Positions 37,722-47,494 are shown, counted from the stretch's first letter. The stretch: 64,000 nucleotides of DNA from Gelidibacter algens (GCF_001678675.1 NZ_LZRN01000011.1:58928-122927); one strand, 5' to 3'. Numbers and translations are program-made. The notes: a model not told the origin generated them from the letters alone.

Positions 37722-40700
37722 TTACTCTTCAATCAACACCCAGTCACCTTTGGCCAACAAAGGCTCAGCCTGTTTGTATTTTAAAGTTTTATTTTCGCCA
37801 CTCATGACGTGTTTTATGGTCACCTTGTCATTACGGCCAACTTTTGGTTTATCGCGTACAATGGTTTCCACAACTTCCTTCCGTTGGGTATTGCTACCTG
37901 CAGCTCTACTTTGTGCGGAACGCTCGTCCAGATTAGGAATTTCTTCCTTGCGGGTTTCCAACTGTTCTTTAGAACGTACCTGACGTGCTTCTTGAATGGC
38001 GTCTGTAGTTTCTGATGGCAACTCGCCTTTGAACAAAAATGAAATCACATCTTTATTGACTTGGTCAATCATCACCTTAAACAATTCAAAAGCTTCAAAC
38101 TTGTAAATCAATAAGGGATCTTTTTGCTCATGGACTGCCAACTGCACAGATTGTTTCAATTCGTCCATTTTACGCAAATGCGTTTTCCATGCCTCATCAA
38201 CTATAGCAAGGGTGATGTTCTTTTCAAAATCCGTGATCAGTTGTTTACCATTAGTTTCATAAGCTTTTTCAAGATCTGTAACTACTTGCAAACTTTTTAC
38301 ACCGTCTGTAAACGGCACCACAATGCGCTTGAATTTATCACGCTGTGTCTCATATACATTTTTGATGACAGGAAATGCCATTTCTGCATTGCGCTGCATT
38401 TTTAGTTTGTAATGTTCAAAAGCCGCTTTGTAGATTTTACCAGCGACATCCTGTTCTGATAATTTACTAAATTCAGCTTCCGTAATAGGGGAGCCCATTG
38501 AAAAATAACGAATCAGCTCAAATTCAAAATTCTTAAAGTCGTTCGCCGCTTTATTGGTTTGTGTGATAATTTCTGAGGTGTCAAAAATCATATTCGCCAA
38601 ATCGACGCGCAAACGTTCACCATGCAAGGCATGACGGCGGCGTTTGTAGATCACTTCACGCTGGGCATTCATCACATCATCATATTCCAACAAACGCTTA
38701 CGAACTCCAAAGTTATTTTCCTCAACTTTTTTCTGGGCACGCTCAATGGATTTTGAAATCATGGAATGTTGAATCACTTCCCCTTCTTCCAAGCCCATTC
38801 TGTCCATCATTTTGGCAATACGTTCACTACCAAAAAGACGCATTAAATTATCTTCCAAAGACACATAAAAATGTGAACTTCCTGGATCTCCCTGACGTCC
38901 GGCACGACCACGTAACTGTCTGTCCACACGACGCGAATCATGACGTTCCGTACCCACAATGGCCAAACCGCCAACTTTTTTCACTTCCTCTATTAATTTG
39001 ATATCCGTACCACGACCAGCCATATTGGTTGCAATGGTTACCTGACCCGGTTGTCCAGCTTCAGCGACAATATTTGCCTCTTTCTTGTGGAGTTTTGCAT
39101 TCAGTACATTGTGAGGAACTTTGCGTAAGGTCAACATTTTTCCCAAGAGCTCACTGATCTCAACGTTGGTGGTTCCAATCAATACGGGGCGTCCTGCTTG
39201 AGAAAGTTTGGTAACTTCATCAATAACGGCGTTGTATTTTTCACGTTTCGTTTTATAGACTAAATCTTCCTGATCGTCACGTGCAATAGGTCGGTTGGTT
39301 GGAATTTCAACCACATCCAATTTATAGATTTCCCAAAACTCACCAGCTTCCGTCACCGCAGTACCCGTCATGCCCGCCAATTTGCGATACATTCTGAAGT
39401 AATTTTGAAGGGTTACCGTGGCAAAAGTTTGGGTGACTGCTTCAATTTTTACATTTTCTTTGGCCTCAATAGCTTGGTGCAAACCATCACTATAACGACG
39501 CCCATCCATAATACGACCCGTTTGCTCATCAACAATCATCACTTTATTGTCAATGACGACGTATTGGATATCCTTTTCAAATAAGGCATACGCTTTTAAT
39601 AATTGGTTCAGGGTATGGATACGCTCTGATTTGATCCCAAAATCTCTGAACAATTCTTCTTTAGCTTCTGCTTCTTTTTCTTTAGAAAGGTTTTGCGATT
39701 CAATTTTTGAGATCTCCATCCCAATTTCTGGCATCACAAAGAAGTTAGGGTCATCATCTCCAGATAAAAATTCCACCCCTTTATCTGATAATTCTACTTG
39801 ATTATTTTTTTCGTCAATCACATAGTACAATTCCGAATCTACCTTTGGCATTTCTCGGTTATTGTCCTGCATGTATTGGTTTTCGGTTTTTTGAAGCAAT
39901 TGTTTGATGCCTTCCTCACTCAAGTACTTAATCAAAGCCTTGTTTTTTGGAATTCCTCTGTAGACGCGCAACAATTTAAAGCCACCTTCTTTAGTATCGC
40001 CATCAGCGATTAATTTTTTGGCTTCAACTAACACGCCTGTCAAATATTGGCGTTGTACAGCGGCAATACTATCTACTTTTGGTTTGAGCTCTGTAAATTC
40101 ATGGCGATCACCTTGAGGGACAGGACCGGAAATAATCAATGGCGTACGGGCATCATCGACTAAAACGGAATCCACCTCATCCACAATGGCGTAATGGTGC
40201 GGTCGTTGCACCAAATCGTCAGGAGAATGTGCCATATTATCACGCAGATAATCGAAACCAAACTCATTGTTGGTACCGTATGTAATGTCAGCCAAATACG
40301 CTTTTTTACGGGCGGCAGAATTAGGCTGGTGGTAATCAATGCAGTCCACACTCATGCCATGAAATTCGAACAATGGAGCCATCCACGCACTATCACGTTT
40401 TGCTAAGTAATCATTGACGGTTACTAAATGAACGCCTTTGCCAGCAAGGGCATTTAAGTACATTGGAAGGGAGGCTACAAGGGTTTTACCTTCACCCGTT
40501 TGCATCTCTGCAATTTTACCTTGATGTAGTGCCACACCACCAATCAGTTGCACGTCATAGTGAATCATGTCCCAGGTAATAGGTTTGCCGGCAGCATCCC
40601 AAGAATTTGCCCAAACAGCCTTGTCGTCTTCTAAAGTGACATAGGTTTTGGTTCCTGAAATTTCACGGTCAAATGTACTCGCGGTAACCGTAATGGAGGT

Positions 40701-41078
40701 ATTGTGTACAAAACGTTTCGCAGTTTCTTTAACGACACCAAAGGCTTCTGGTAAGATGTCATTCAATACATCTTCAGTGGCTTTGTAGATGTCATCTTTG
40801 ATACGGTCAATTTCTTGATAGATATCTTCACGCTCATCAATATCTTCTGTAGCTTCTGCATCTTTCTGAAGTTTTTCAATAGAATCGTTAAAAGGCTGTC
40901 GTGCGTCTGCTATCCTAGACCTGAAAAACGCCGTTTTCGCCCTCAATTCGTCATGCGAAAGGGCTTCCAAGGCTTTTTCAAAAGTTCTAATTTGTTCTAC
41001 AAGAGGAGTGATGGCTTTGACATCCTGTTTGGATTTATCGCCAACAAAGACCTTCAATACTGAATCTAAAAAACTCAT
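37722..41078 (-). CDS. secA: Preprotein translocase ATPase SecA (Bacteroidota long form)
   Basis: Motor ATPase that drives unfolded precursor proteins through SecYEG. The 1118 aa protein has the DEAD-motor domain with QTGEGKTLVASLP (Walker A) and VDEVDSVLVDDARTPLIISGP (Walker B region), the preprotein cross-linking domain, the second motor domain with ATNMAGRGTDIKL and RQLRGRAGRQGDPG, and the helical scaffold/wing. It is longer than the ~900 aa of E. coli SecA because of inserts typical of Bacteroidota. It ends in a basic/beta segment (DKVTIKHVMSGENKTLKYK) without the CxC-x8-CH zinc motif. Single copy here, no SecA2 signs. Confidence 0.98.
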   Translation of the reverse strand: MSFLDSVLKVFVGDKSKQDVKAITPLVEQIRTFEKALEALSHDELRAKTAFFRSRIADARQPFNDSIEKLQKDAEATEDIDEREDIYQEIDRIKDDIYKATEDVLNDILPEAFGVVKETAKRFVHNTSITVTASTFDREISGTKTYVTLEDDKAVWANSWDAAGKPITWDMIHYDVQLIGGVALHQGKIAEMQTGEGKTLVASLPMYLNALAGKGVHLVTVNDYLAKRDSAWMAPLFEFHGMSVDCIDYHQPNSAARKKAYLADITYGTNNEFGFDYLRDNMAHSPDDLVQRPHHYAIVDEVDSVLVDDARTPLIISGPVPQGDRHEFTELKPKVDSIAAVQRQYLTGVLVEAKKLIADGDTKEGGFKLLRVYRGIPKNKALIKYLSEEGIKQLLQKTENQYMQDNNREMPKVDSELYYVIDEKNNQVELSDKGVEFLSGDDDPNFFVMPEIGMEISKIESQNLSKEKEAEAKEELFRDFGIKSERIHTLNQLLKAYALFEKDIQYVVIDNKVMIVDEQTGRIMDGRRYSDGLHQAIEAKENVKIEAVTQTFATVTLQNYFRMYRKLAGMTGTAVTEAGEFWEIYKLDVVEIPTNRPIARDDQEDLVYKTKREKYNAVIDEVTKLSQAGRPVLIGTTNVEISELLGKMLTLRKVPHNVLNAKLHKKEANIVAEAGQPGQVTIATNMAGRGTDIKLIEEVKKVGGLAIVGTERHDSRRVDRQLRGRAGRQGDPGSSHFYVSLEDNLMRLFGSERIAKMMDRMGLEEGEVIQHSMISKSIERAQKKVEENNFGVRKRLLEYDDVMNAQREVIYKRRRHALHGERLRVDLANMIFDTSEIITQTNKAANDFKNFEFELIRYFSMGSPITEAEFSKLSEQDVAGKIYKAAFEHYKLKMQRNAEMAFPVIKNVYETQRDKFKRIVVPFTDGVKSLQVVTDLEKAYETNGKQLITDFEKNITLAIVDEAWKTHLRKMDELKQSVQLAVHEQKDPLLIYKFEAFELFKVMIDQVNKDVISFLFKGELPSETTDAIQEARQVRSKEQLETRKEEIPNLDERSAQSRAAGSNTQRKEVVETIVRDKPKVGRNDKVTIKHVMSGENKTLKYKQAEPLLAKGDWVLIEE

Positions 41079-41211
41079 AAGGTGTTTTTGTTTAAGCTAC
41101 ACTTTGACAAGCGCAGTGTGCAGTTATGATAATATGTTATTTGTATGATGTTTTGCTTTTTGAGGCTCACAAAGATACGGTTTGTGCTAAGGTTAATAAA
41201 AAATAGCGCAC

Positions 41212-41239
41212 AAAAAAAGTCTCGTAAGGAGTACTTTTT
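41212..41239 (-). terminator. Terminator after the DUF2795 gene
   Basis: On the minus strand AAAAAGT-A-CTC / GAG-ACTTTTTTTG forms a short hairpin with one bulged base and a strong T-tract, about 20 bp after the DUF2795 stop codon. Confidence 0.6.
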
Positions 41240-41259
41240 AACTATTTTTTCTGATTTAT

Positions 41260-41481
41260 TTAATATTCGTCCTCATTCCAGAGGTAATCTTCATCGGTTG
41301 GATAATCTGACCAGATCTCTTCGATTGAATCGTAAGAGTCACCTTCATCTTCAATTGACTGCAAATTTTCCACCACTTCTAAAGGCGCACCAGTACGGAT
41401 TGCATAATCAATTAATTCGTCTTTAGTGGCTGGCCAAGGCGCATCACTCAAATAGGATGCTAATTCTAATGTCCAATACAT
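41260..41481 (-). CDS. DUF2795 domain protein (73 aa)
   Basis: Small cytoplasmic protein MYWTLELASYLSDAPWPATKDELIDYAIRTG in segments. The region around APWPATKDELIDYA and PLEVVENLQSI matches the DUF2795 pattern. The C terminus is strongly acidic (DEDYLWNEDEY). It is conserved beside secA in many flavobacteria by my recollection, but no function is established. Its own terminator separates it from secA downstream. Confidence 0.85.
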   Translation of the reverse strand: MYWTLELASYLSDAPWPATKDELIDYAIRTGAPLEVVENLQSIEDEGDSYDSIEEIWSDYPTDEDYLWNEDEY

Positions 41482-41640
41482 TTGTTATTCGTTTTAAATT
41501 TTTGCAAAAATAATTTTTTTGTCGAGAAATTCAAGTAAAAAATGAATTATTTAATCATTAAAAAAAAGAGCGTATACTTCTTACATGATTTCTTGACTTC
41601 TAATAGATAATACAAAAAAAATGTAAGCGCCTAATTTTCT

Positions 41641-42216
41641 TTAAGATTCTTTTTGGGGAATCCATTGAATTTCTTCGGCTTTCAACTCATGGGACAACTT
41701 TCGTGCCAACACAAATATGTAGTCAGATAAACGGTTTAAATAGACTAATGACTCTGGTTGAAAAGGCTCCAAGTCGTTAAGTGCCGTTGCTAAACGTTCA
41801 GCTCTACGGCATACACAGCGCGCAATATGACAGAATGACACCGTTTGATGGCCGCCAGGTAAAACGAAGTGTGTCATTTCGGGCAAGGCGTCGTTCATGC
41901 TATCAATTTCATGCTCCAAGAGTTCGATATCCTGCGATGAAATCTTAGGGATATTCAAGCGTTGTTTGCCATTTTTAAGCGTTGCCTTTTCAGGGTCGGT
42001 AGCCAAAATAGCACCCACCGTAAATAAACGATCTTGGATGACCATTAAAATTTCTTTGTAGTGCTGATTAATATTTTGGTCTCTAATTAAACCGATATGG
42101 GAATTGAGTTCATCAACGGTTCCGTAACTGTCAATACGGATGTGGTGTTTCGGGACTCGTGTGCCGCCAAATAGGGCAGTAGTACCTTTGTCACCTGTTT
42201 TAGTATAGATTTTCAT
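41641..42216 (-). CDS. ATP:cob(I)alamin adenosyltransferase, PduO type
   Basis: Transfers the adenosyl group of ATP to cob(I)alamin, producing the coenzyme used by methylmalonyl-CoA mutase. The 191 aa protein has the family N-terminal ATP loop KIYTKTGDKGTTALFGG, RIDSYGTVDELNSHIG, and the helix with CRRAERLATAL and NRLSDYIFVLAR. It complements the B12 uptake locus and meaB at 19.5-24.0 kb. A -7 box lies at 42241-42248, 25 bp upstream of the ATG. Confidence 0.95.
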   Translation of the reverse strand: MKIYTKTGDKGTTALFGGTRVPKHHIRIDSYGTVDELNSHIGLIRDQNINQHYKEILMVIQDRLFTVGAILATDPEKATLKNGKQRLNIPKISSQDIELLEHEIDSMNDALPEMTHFVLPGGHQTVSFCHIARCVCRRAERLATALNDLEPFQPESLVYLNRLSDYIFVLARKLSHELKAEEIQWIPQKES

Positions 42217-42240
42217 GGTAAGGTATTAGTGATTAAAATT

Positions 42241-42248
42241 CAAAGTTA
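42241..42248 (-). promoter_or_regulatory. -7 promoter element for the adenosyltransferase gene
   Basis: Minus-strand TAACTTTG fits TAnnTTTG, about 25 bp before the start codon. No -33 box could be supported. Confidence 0.45.
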
Positions 42249-42284
42249 AAGATTTTGCCACGAATGCACGACTATTTTTTATTG

Positions 42285-42425
42285 AGCTGGAAGATGGAAG
42301 GTAGAAGGCAGAAGCTGGAAGTTGGAAGTTAGAAGCTGGAAGGCAGAAGATAGAAGTTAGAAGCTGGAAGATAGAAGATAGAAGATAGAAGCTAGAAGAT
42401 AGAAGCAAGAAGCAAGAAGCATGAA
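42285..42425. repeat. Heptamer array GAAGCTG / GAAGATA (about 18 units)
   Basis: Seven-bp periodic units with the constant core GAAG and a variable last three bases (CTG, TTG, ATA, GCA, TTA, CAA). The period holds over ~130 bp. An apparent minus-strand reading frame here is only the translated repeat. Confidence 0.9.
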
Positions 42426-42500
42426 GGAATTAATGTTTGAAAGTTTAGTTATAAGAAAAATTAGGTCTTAGAAATTGTTTGATCAGGAATAGCAATTTTT

Positions 42501-42585
42501 GAACACCGAACACCGAACACCGAACACCGAACACCGAACACCGAACATCGAACAACTGATAACTGATAACTGACAACTGATAACC
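42501..42585. repeat. Heptamer arrays GAACACC then ACTGATA
   Basis: Seven or so units of GAACACC are followed without a break by about four units of ACTGATA/ACTGACA. The two sequences share the 7 bp period. They lie downstream of the LolD-type gene. 42426-42500 between the arrays shows nothing else. Confidence 0.9.
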
Positions 42586-42626
42586 GCCCGCTCGTCCGCA
42601 GCTTTTGCGAAGGCGGGAACACTAAA

Positions 42627-43310
42627 TTAGTTCCTCACATCACTCTCTATCTCTCCATCGCGCAACCGAATTACACGGGCAGCTCTTTTAGCAACATCCT
42701 CTTCGTGGGTCACAACGATTACGGTATTTCCGGCCACGTGGATATCGTCAAACAATTGAAGAATCTCCAAAGAGGTCTTGGAATCTAAATTCCCTGTAGG
42801 CTCATCGGCGAGGATGATGGAAGGTTTGTTTACGAGGGCACGACCTACAGCAACACGCTGGCGTTGACCGCCTGAAAGTTCATTGGGTTTATGGTGGATA
42901 CGATCTGCCAAACCAACATCGGTCAATACTTCTGTGGCACGGGCGTCACGATCTGCTTTTGAAGCTCCTGCATAAATCATGGGTAGAGCAACGTTGTCTA
43001 ATGCCGTAGTTCTTGGGAGCAAGTTGAAGGTCTGAAATACAAAACCGATTTCTTTATTTCTAATTTCGGCCAATTGGTCATCGCTCAGTTTGCTCACATC
43101 TTGTTCGTTGAGAACATACGTGCCAGAAGTTGGAGTATCCAAACAACCTAACAAATTCATTAACGTCGATTTTCCTGAACCCGATGGTCCCATAATGGCC
43201 ACGTAATCGCCACGTTCTATGTCTAGGTCAATGCCTTTTAGTACGTACACGGTTTCTGAGCCTAATTGAAAGTTCCTGACGATATTTCTGATGTGAATGA
43301 CGTTGTCCAT
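42627..43310 (-). CDS. ABC transporter ATP-binding protein, LolD/MacB type
   Basis: ATPase subunit that would work with a FtsX/MacB-type permease in lipoprotein release or efflux. The 227 aa protein has Walker [10 protein letters not shown], the Q-loop, signature [15 protein letters not shown], Walker [14 protein letters not shown] and the switch His (VTHEEDVA). The [10 protein letters not shown] block is typical of the LolD/MacB/FtsE branch. No permease gene is adjacent, so the partner is encoded elsewhere. Confidence 0.93.
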   Translation of the reverse strand: MDNVIHIRNIVRNFQLGSETVYVLKGIDLDIERGDYVAIMGPSGSGKSTLMNLLGCLDTPTSGTYVLNEQDVSKLSDDQLAEIRNKEIGFVFQTFNLLPRTTALDNVALPMIYAGASKADRDARATEVLTDVGLADRIHHKPNELSGGQRQRVAVGRALVNKPSIILADEPTGNLDSKTSLEILQLFDDIHVAGNTVIVVTHEEDVAKRAARVIRLRDGEIESDVRN

Positions 43311-43453
43311 GGGGATTATTAAAAGTTTAAAATTCTAAATTGGAAATTCAAAATTCAAATGTCAGTCTGCCAACTGCTGCCTGCCAACTAAGGACTTTTG
43401 AAATTGCAATATAATTGATTTCCGATTGGTATGACGTTCAAATGGCCCAGTTG

Positions 43454-44224
43454 TTACACTCTAATTTTAAAATGTTCTTTCGGCTGTTCTTTTCTGAAAA
43501 ATACAATGCCCCAATTAAAGGTGTCCACGGTGACCGTCACTTGGGGATGTTCTTTAATGATTTTCCATGCGTCTGTCATGCCTTTGGACCAATAAATATC
43601 ATCAAAGATAAAGACGGAATTATTATGGGCTGTGGGTAAAAGCATTTCAAAATATGCTAAGGTGGCTTCTTTGGAATGGTGTCCGTCAAAAAAAATAAAA
43701 TCCCATTTTGATGGGGACAATTCCTGAATTTTATCCTGAAAGCTACCCTGAATGCTGTGGATGTTTGTGAAGTTTTTGTTAGAAAAAAGGTGGGTGGCAA
43801 CCTTCAAGATTTCCGGACAGCCTTCAATGGTAATAATGTTGGCGTCAGGGTTTGCCAAAGCCATGGCCTGAGTGCCAATACCGAGATTGGTACCAAGTTC
43901 TAAAATATGTCTGGGTTGGAAATACCTGACCATCCTAAAGAGGAGTTTCGTGTTTTTTGAGGTTGTGCCTGAAGTTTTTGCGATGGCTTTAATGCTCCGA
44001 TTGTCAGACTTAAACACTTTTGAGCCCGATCCGAAATCGGTTATTTTTATGACATTGTCGTTTTTGAGGAGTTCATCACGGTAAGACGCTATTGCATTGT
44101 ATTCATCATGTTTCGATGTGTCATAAAAACATTTGGTCACCAAATTATAAACAAATGGCGAATGGACGCCATGTTGGTTATTTGACTTTAAAAGGAATTT
44201 TAGGTAAGCGATGAGTTGATACAA
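43454..44224 (-). CDS. Class I SAM-dependent methyltransferase
   Basis: The 256 aa protein has an unusual N terminus (YQLIAYLKFLLKSNNQHGVHSPFVYNL), then a Rossmann-type methyltransferase core with motif I LELGTNLGIGTQAMAL, the acidic loop TIEGCPE, and motif IV FIFFDGHHSKEAT, recalling O-methyltransferases of the catechol type. Start is TTG at 44224, supported because Y-Q-L follows directly and no ATG lies nearby. Substrate unknown. A 143 bp gap separates it from the LolD-type gene. Confidence 0.85.
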   Translation of the reverse strand: MYQLIAYLKFLLKSNNQHGVHSPFVYNLVTKCFYDTSKHDEYNAIASYRDELLKNDNVIKITDFGSGSKVFKSDNRSIKAIAKTSGTTSKNTKLLFRMVRYFQPRHILELGTNLGIGTQAMALANPDANIITIEGCPEILKVATHLFSNKNFTNIHSIQGSFQDKIQELSPSKWDFIFFDGHHSKEATLAYFEMLLPTAHNNSVFIFDDIYWSKGMTDAWKIIKEHPQVTVTVDTFNWGIVFFRKEQPKEHFKIRV

Positions 44225-44617
44225 TTTTTATTTGTTTCGGGTTTTTATTGTTTCGGGTTTCTATTGTTTCAGGTTTCAAGTTTCTGTTGTTTCTTTTTGA
44301 TTTTAAAGAGCGACTTAATGTTTCGAAATTAAAGATTAAAATTTATTCGATAGATTTTTCATCTCATTAAACACCAAGCCCTTAAACGTTCGAATTTTAA
44401 GCCTGCAACCAATAAATAATGATAATAAACAATACTAATAAATTACGATTCCAATTTTTCCGATAGATCATACCTCACACCTCACACCTTTAACCGCAAG
44501 GCTCGCAAAGGTTGCGCAAGGTTCGCAAGGGGTGAATTGCTAGGTTTTTCGATAATCTTAAAATAAAATAACAATAAAGAATAACAATAAAGAATAACAA
44601 TAAACAATCCTAATAAA
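44225..44617. repeat. Repeat-rich intergenic region with a copy of the ABC-F gene tail
   Basis: From left to right: ~16 bp-period TTGTTTCGGGTTTxTA units (about 44229-44290); a ~45 bp near-copy of the 3' end of the ABC-F gene (44421-44471); short CTCACAC and TTGCG-rich words (44472-44535); and a 13 bp-period ATAACAATAAAGA stretch (about 44570-44610) touching the ABC-F stop. No gene is present. Confidence 0.75.
44421..44471 (-). pseudogene. Duplicated 3' tail of the ABC-F gene
   Basis: Read on the minus strand it encodes D-L-S-E-K-L-E-S-stop. The real gene ends E-L-S-E-K-L-E-S-stop at 44618. Over the last seven codons and stop the copies differ at TCT/TCG, GAG/GAA and TGA/TAA, all synonymous, and the match continues ~25 bp past the stop. 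It lies about 177 bp downstream of the gene end. Confidence 0.8.
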
Positions 44618-46477
44618 TCACGATTCCAATTTCTCAGATAGTTCAAACCACCGTGCCTCTTTTACGGCAATCTCATCGATAATTTTTTGTAAATCCTGTG
44701 ACAGTTTGTTGATTTGATCCTGCTTTAATGACGTGTCATGAAATTTGGTTTCAAAGGCTTTTTTGTCCAATTCCAAAGATCTGATTTTGCCAGTTAGTGA
44801 TTTTAGTTCCTTTTGCTCGTTATAGGAGAGTTTTTCGGCCTCATTTTTTTTGGGATCTTCAACAGAAGTTTGGGTTTTGGCAACTTCCACATAGGGTGTT
44901 GACGCTTCATAATCACGATAGTCAGAGTAATTACCTGGGAAATCTTCTACCTCACCACCGCCTCTAAAAACAAATAAATGGTCGACAATCTTATCCATAA
45001 AATAACGGTCGTGGGACACCACTAGCAAGCATCCAGGAAAATCCAAAAGGAAATCCTCAAGTACATTTAGCGTTACAATATCCAAATCGTTGGTAGGCTC
45101 ATCCAGAATTAGGAAATTTGGGTTTTGGATTAATATGGTACAGAGATACAAGCGTTTCTGCTCGCCACCACTCAGTTTTTCAACAAAATCATAGGACTTT
45201 TTTCTATCAAATAAAAAACGCTCCAGTAATTGTTGCGCACTGATCTGACGACCTTTGGTTAAGGGGATGTATTCACCAAATTCTTTAATAACGTCAATCA
45301 CCTTTTGGCCTTCCTTGATGTTGATGCCACTTTGGGTGTAATAGCCGAATTTCACGGTTTCCCCAATGATGACTTTTCCTGCATCAGGTTGAATGGACTG
45401 TGTCAACATATTTAAAAAAGTCGATTTGCCCGTCCCATTTTTCCCAATGATACCAATACGTTCACCTTTTTTGAACACATATTCAAAACCATCCAAAATC
45501 ACCTTATCCTTAAAGGATTTTGAGACTTTATGAAACTCTACAATTTTACTGCCCAAACGTTCCATGTTGATTTCCAACTGTATCTGGTGGTCATTTCTAC
45601 GCTGGTGGGCTTTCGCTTTAATATCGTGAAAATCGTCAATGCGCGATTTAGATTTGGTGGTTCGGGCCTTTGGCTGACGGCGCATCCAATCCAATTCTTT
45701 TTTGAAGAGTTGTTTGGCTTTGCCAGTTTCAACCGTTTCATTGGTTACCCGCGCCTCTTTTTGCTCTAAATAATAGGTGTAATTGCCTTTATAGGTAAAG
45801 AGTTTACCGTGGTCCAATTCAATAATTTCATTACAAACGCGCTCCAAAAAATACCGGTCATGCGTTACCATAAATAAAGTCATTTGCGCCTTGGCGAAAT
45901 ACTGCTCCAGCCATTCAATCATTTCCAGATCGAGGTGGTTGGTAGGTTCATCCAATATTAAAAGATCAGGATTATTGATAAGCGCCGTGGCCAGGGCCAA
46001 ACGTTTTTTCTGACCCCCGGATAGTGTTTTGATTTTTTGACTGAGATCGTCAAGTTTCAATTGCGATAGGATTTGCTTGAAACGCAATTCAAATTCCCAA
46101 GCATTATGTCGATCCATCCCTTCAAAAGCTTTTTGGTAAGCATCAGCGTCTTCCGGATTTAAAAGCGCCTTTTCATAGCTTTCAATGATCTTTAAAATTG
46201 GGAGATCAGAATTAAAAATAGTGTCTTCTATCGTAAGCTCGTCTTCAAATTGAGGGGATTGCGATAAAAATGATAAGCGCAGCCCTTTCCTGATTACCAC
46301 TTGACCATTGTCAGGCTGGTCCATTCCAGAAATGATATTGAGGATGGAGGTCTTGCCACTTCCATTTTTTGCAACAAAGGCAATTTTATCATCTTTATGG
46401 ATGCTAAAGGAAAGGTCTTCAAATAGCGACACTTCGCCATAAGATTTTGAGATGGATTCAACGGTAAGAAAGTTCAA
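44618..46477 (-). CDS. ABC-F family ATPase (Uup-like)
   Basis: Soluble protein with two ABC domains and no membrane part. ABC-F proteins act on ribosomes, and the Uup branch is linked to DNA/ribosome maintenance. The 619 aa protein has Walker A VAKNGSGKTS and IGKNGTGKST, signatures LSGGQKKRLALATAL and LSGGEQKRLYLCTIL, Walker B LLILDEPTNHLD and FLILDEPTNDLD, an inter-domain basic linker (WMRRQPKARTTKSKSR), and a C-terminal coiled coil (about 545-619) as in Uup. Start codon TTG at 46477 preceding NFLTVESISKSYG. Confidence 0.93.
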   Translation of the reverse strand: MNFLTVESISKSYGEVSLFEDLSFSIHKDDKIAFVAKNGSGKTSILNIISGMDQPDNGQVVIRKGLRLSFLSQSPQFEDELTIEDTIFNSDLPILKIIESYEKALLNPEDADAYQKAFEGMDRHNAWEFELRFKQILSQLKLDDLSQKIKTLSGGQKKRLALATALINNPDLLILDEPTNHLDLEMIEWLEQYFAKAQMTLFMVTHDRYFLERVCNEIIELDHGKLFTYKGNYTYYLEQKEARVTNETVETGKAKQLFKKELDWMRRQPKARTTKSKSRIDDFHDIKAKAHQRRNDHQIQLEINMERLGSKIVEFHKVSKSFKDKVILDGFEYVFKKGERIGIIGKNGTGKSTFLNMLTQSIQPDAGKVIIGETVKFGYYTQSGINIKEGQKVIDVIKEFGEYIPLTKGRQISAQQLLERFLFDRKKSYDFVEKLSGGEQKRLYLCTILIQNPNFLILDEPTNDLDIVTLNVLEDFLLDFPGCLLVVSHDRYFMDKIVDHLFVFRGGGEVEDFPGNYSDYRDYEASTPYVEVAKTQTSVEDPKKNEAEKLSYNEQKELKSLTGKIRSLELDKKAFETKFHDTSLKQDQINKLSQDLQKIIDEIAVKEARWFELSEKLES

Positions 46478-46512
46478 AGTCTATTTTTTTGCAAATAACG
46501 TGAATATGTATA

Positions 46513-46553
46513 AGAATAGAGAATAAAGAATAGAGAATAAAGAATAGAGAATT
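46513..46553. repeat. Heptamer array GAATAGA / GAATAAA
   Basis: Alternating 7 bp units, about six, in the divergent gap between the ABC-F gene and the polysaccharide cluster. The unit is shared with the array at 15654-15679. Confidence 0.88.
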
Positions 46554-46641
46554 GGGAATCAATAATCAAGAATACTTTTTAGAGAAGAAAGTCGTTGAAT
46601 GCTGTAGCATGTGGCCATTCACTAAAAAAAGGTATATTAAT

Positions 46642-46671
46642 TTTGATATTGTTAGTGATACGTTATATTTG
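46642..46671 (+). promoter_or_regulatory. Full -33/-7 promoter of the polysaccharide cluster
   Basis: TTTG at 46642-46645, an 18 bp spacer, and TATATTTG at 46664-46671. This is the best match in the window to the Bacteroidota housekeeping promoter (TTTG - about 19 - TAnnTTTG). Transcription would begin near 46678, giving a ~15 nt leader before the wza-like ATG at 46694. Confidence 0.75.
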
Positions 46672-46693
46672 TGCCACAACAAGAACCCTTAAT

Positions 46694-47485
46694 ATGAATA
46701 GAGTTTTATTGGCTATTGCACTGTTTTCCATAAGTTTATTGACCTCCTGTATTCCTCACAAAGACATCGTGTATCTCCAAAATAAAAATACTGCCACAGA
46801 TTCTTTACAGATGATGGTAGAGCAGCAAAAACCGTATCGTGTTCAGATTAATGATATTTTGAACGTTCGGGTCAAGTCCATCGATCAAAATACGGTGAGT
46901 ATCCTGAATCCTATCGGCGAAGGAAATTTGAGTGCCAGTTCAAGTGAACGCGCCTATTTTGATGGGTTTACTGTGGATGTTCATGGTAATATTCGCATTC
47001 CAACCTTAGGCATGATAAATGTTTTGGGATTTACTACTGAGGAGATCGAAAAAATGATTGAGGCCAAACTTCTGGATGAACAATTCAAGGAAACCGCCAA
47101 TATTTTCGTAACTGTTAAACTGGCAGGTTTACGCTTCAGTGCCAACGGTGAAGTAGGCAGTCCGGGAACTCAGGTACTGTTTCAGGAACGTGTTAACATC
47201 TTTCAAGCCATTGCCAATGTGGGTGAAATTCCAATAACTGGAGACCGTAAAGATGTGATGGTCATCAGGCAATATCCTCAAGGACAGCAAATTCATCATT
47301 TGGATTTAACAGATGTCAATGTTATGAATTCGCCATACTATTATATTCAGCCCAATGATATGATCTACGTTAAGCCACTCAAACAGAAAACTTGGGGTAC
47401 TGGTATTACGGGACGTGAAACATTGGCTACTTTAGTTTCTGTTATAGGGATTTTAACCACAACCATCTTATTAATTACCAGGTAG
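46694..47485 (+). CDS. Polysaccharide export lipoprotein (Wza/OPX family)
   Basis: Outer-membrane export channel component. Start taken at 46694: the promoter at 46642-46671 lies inside the longer open frame, and MNRVLLAIALFSISLLTSC gives a proper lipoprotein signal peptide. The 263 aa protein has the Poly_export domain (PYRVQINDILNVRVKSIDQN, VDVHGNIRIPTLGMINVLGFT), a SLBB domain (VNIFQAIANVGEI, DVMVIRQYPQG) and a C-terminal membrane helix (LATLVSVIGILTTTILLI). It is followed 9 bp later by the Wzc-like kinase, its usual partner. Confidence 0.93.
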   Translation: MNRVLLAIALFSISLLTSCIPHKDIVYLQNKNTATDSLQMMVEQQKPYRVQINDILNVRVKSIDQNTVSILNPIGEGNLSASSSERAYFDGFTVDVHGNIRIPTLGMINVLGFTTEEIEKMIEAKLLDEQFKETANIFVTVKLAGLRFSANGEVGSPGTQVLFQERVNIFQAIANVGEIPITGDRKDVMVIRQYPQGQQIHHLDLTDVNVMNSPYYYIQPNDMIYVKPLKQKTWGTGITGRETLATLVSVIGILTTTILLITR

Positions 47486-47494
47486 ACTCTTATT

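Noticed and set aside
42226..42408. Minus-strand frame with Leu/Ser/Phe-rich repeats
   Set aside because: Translation of the GAAGCTG array between genes; not a protein.
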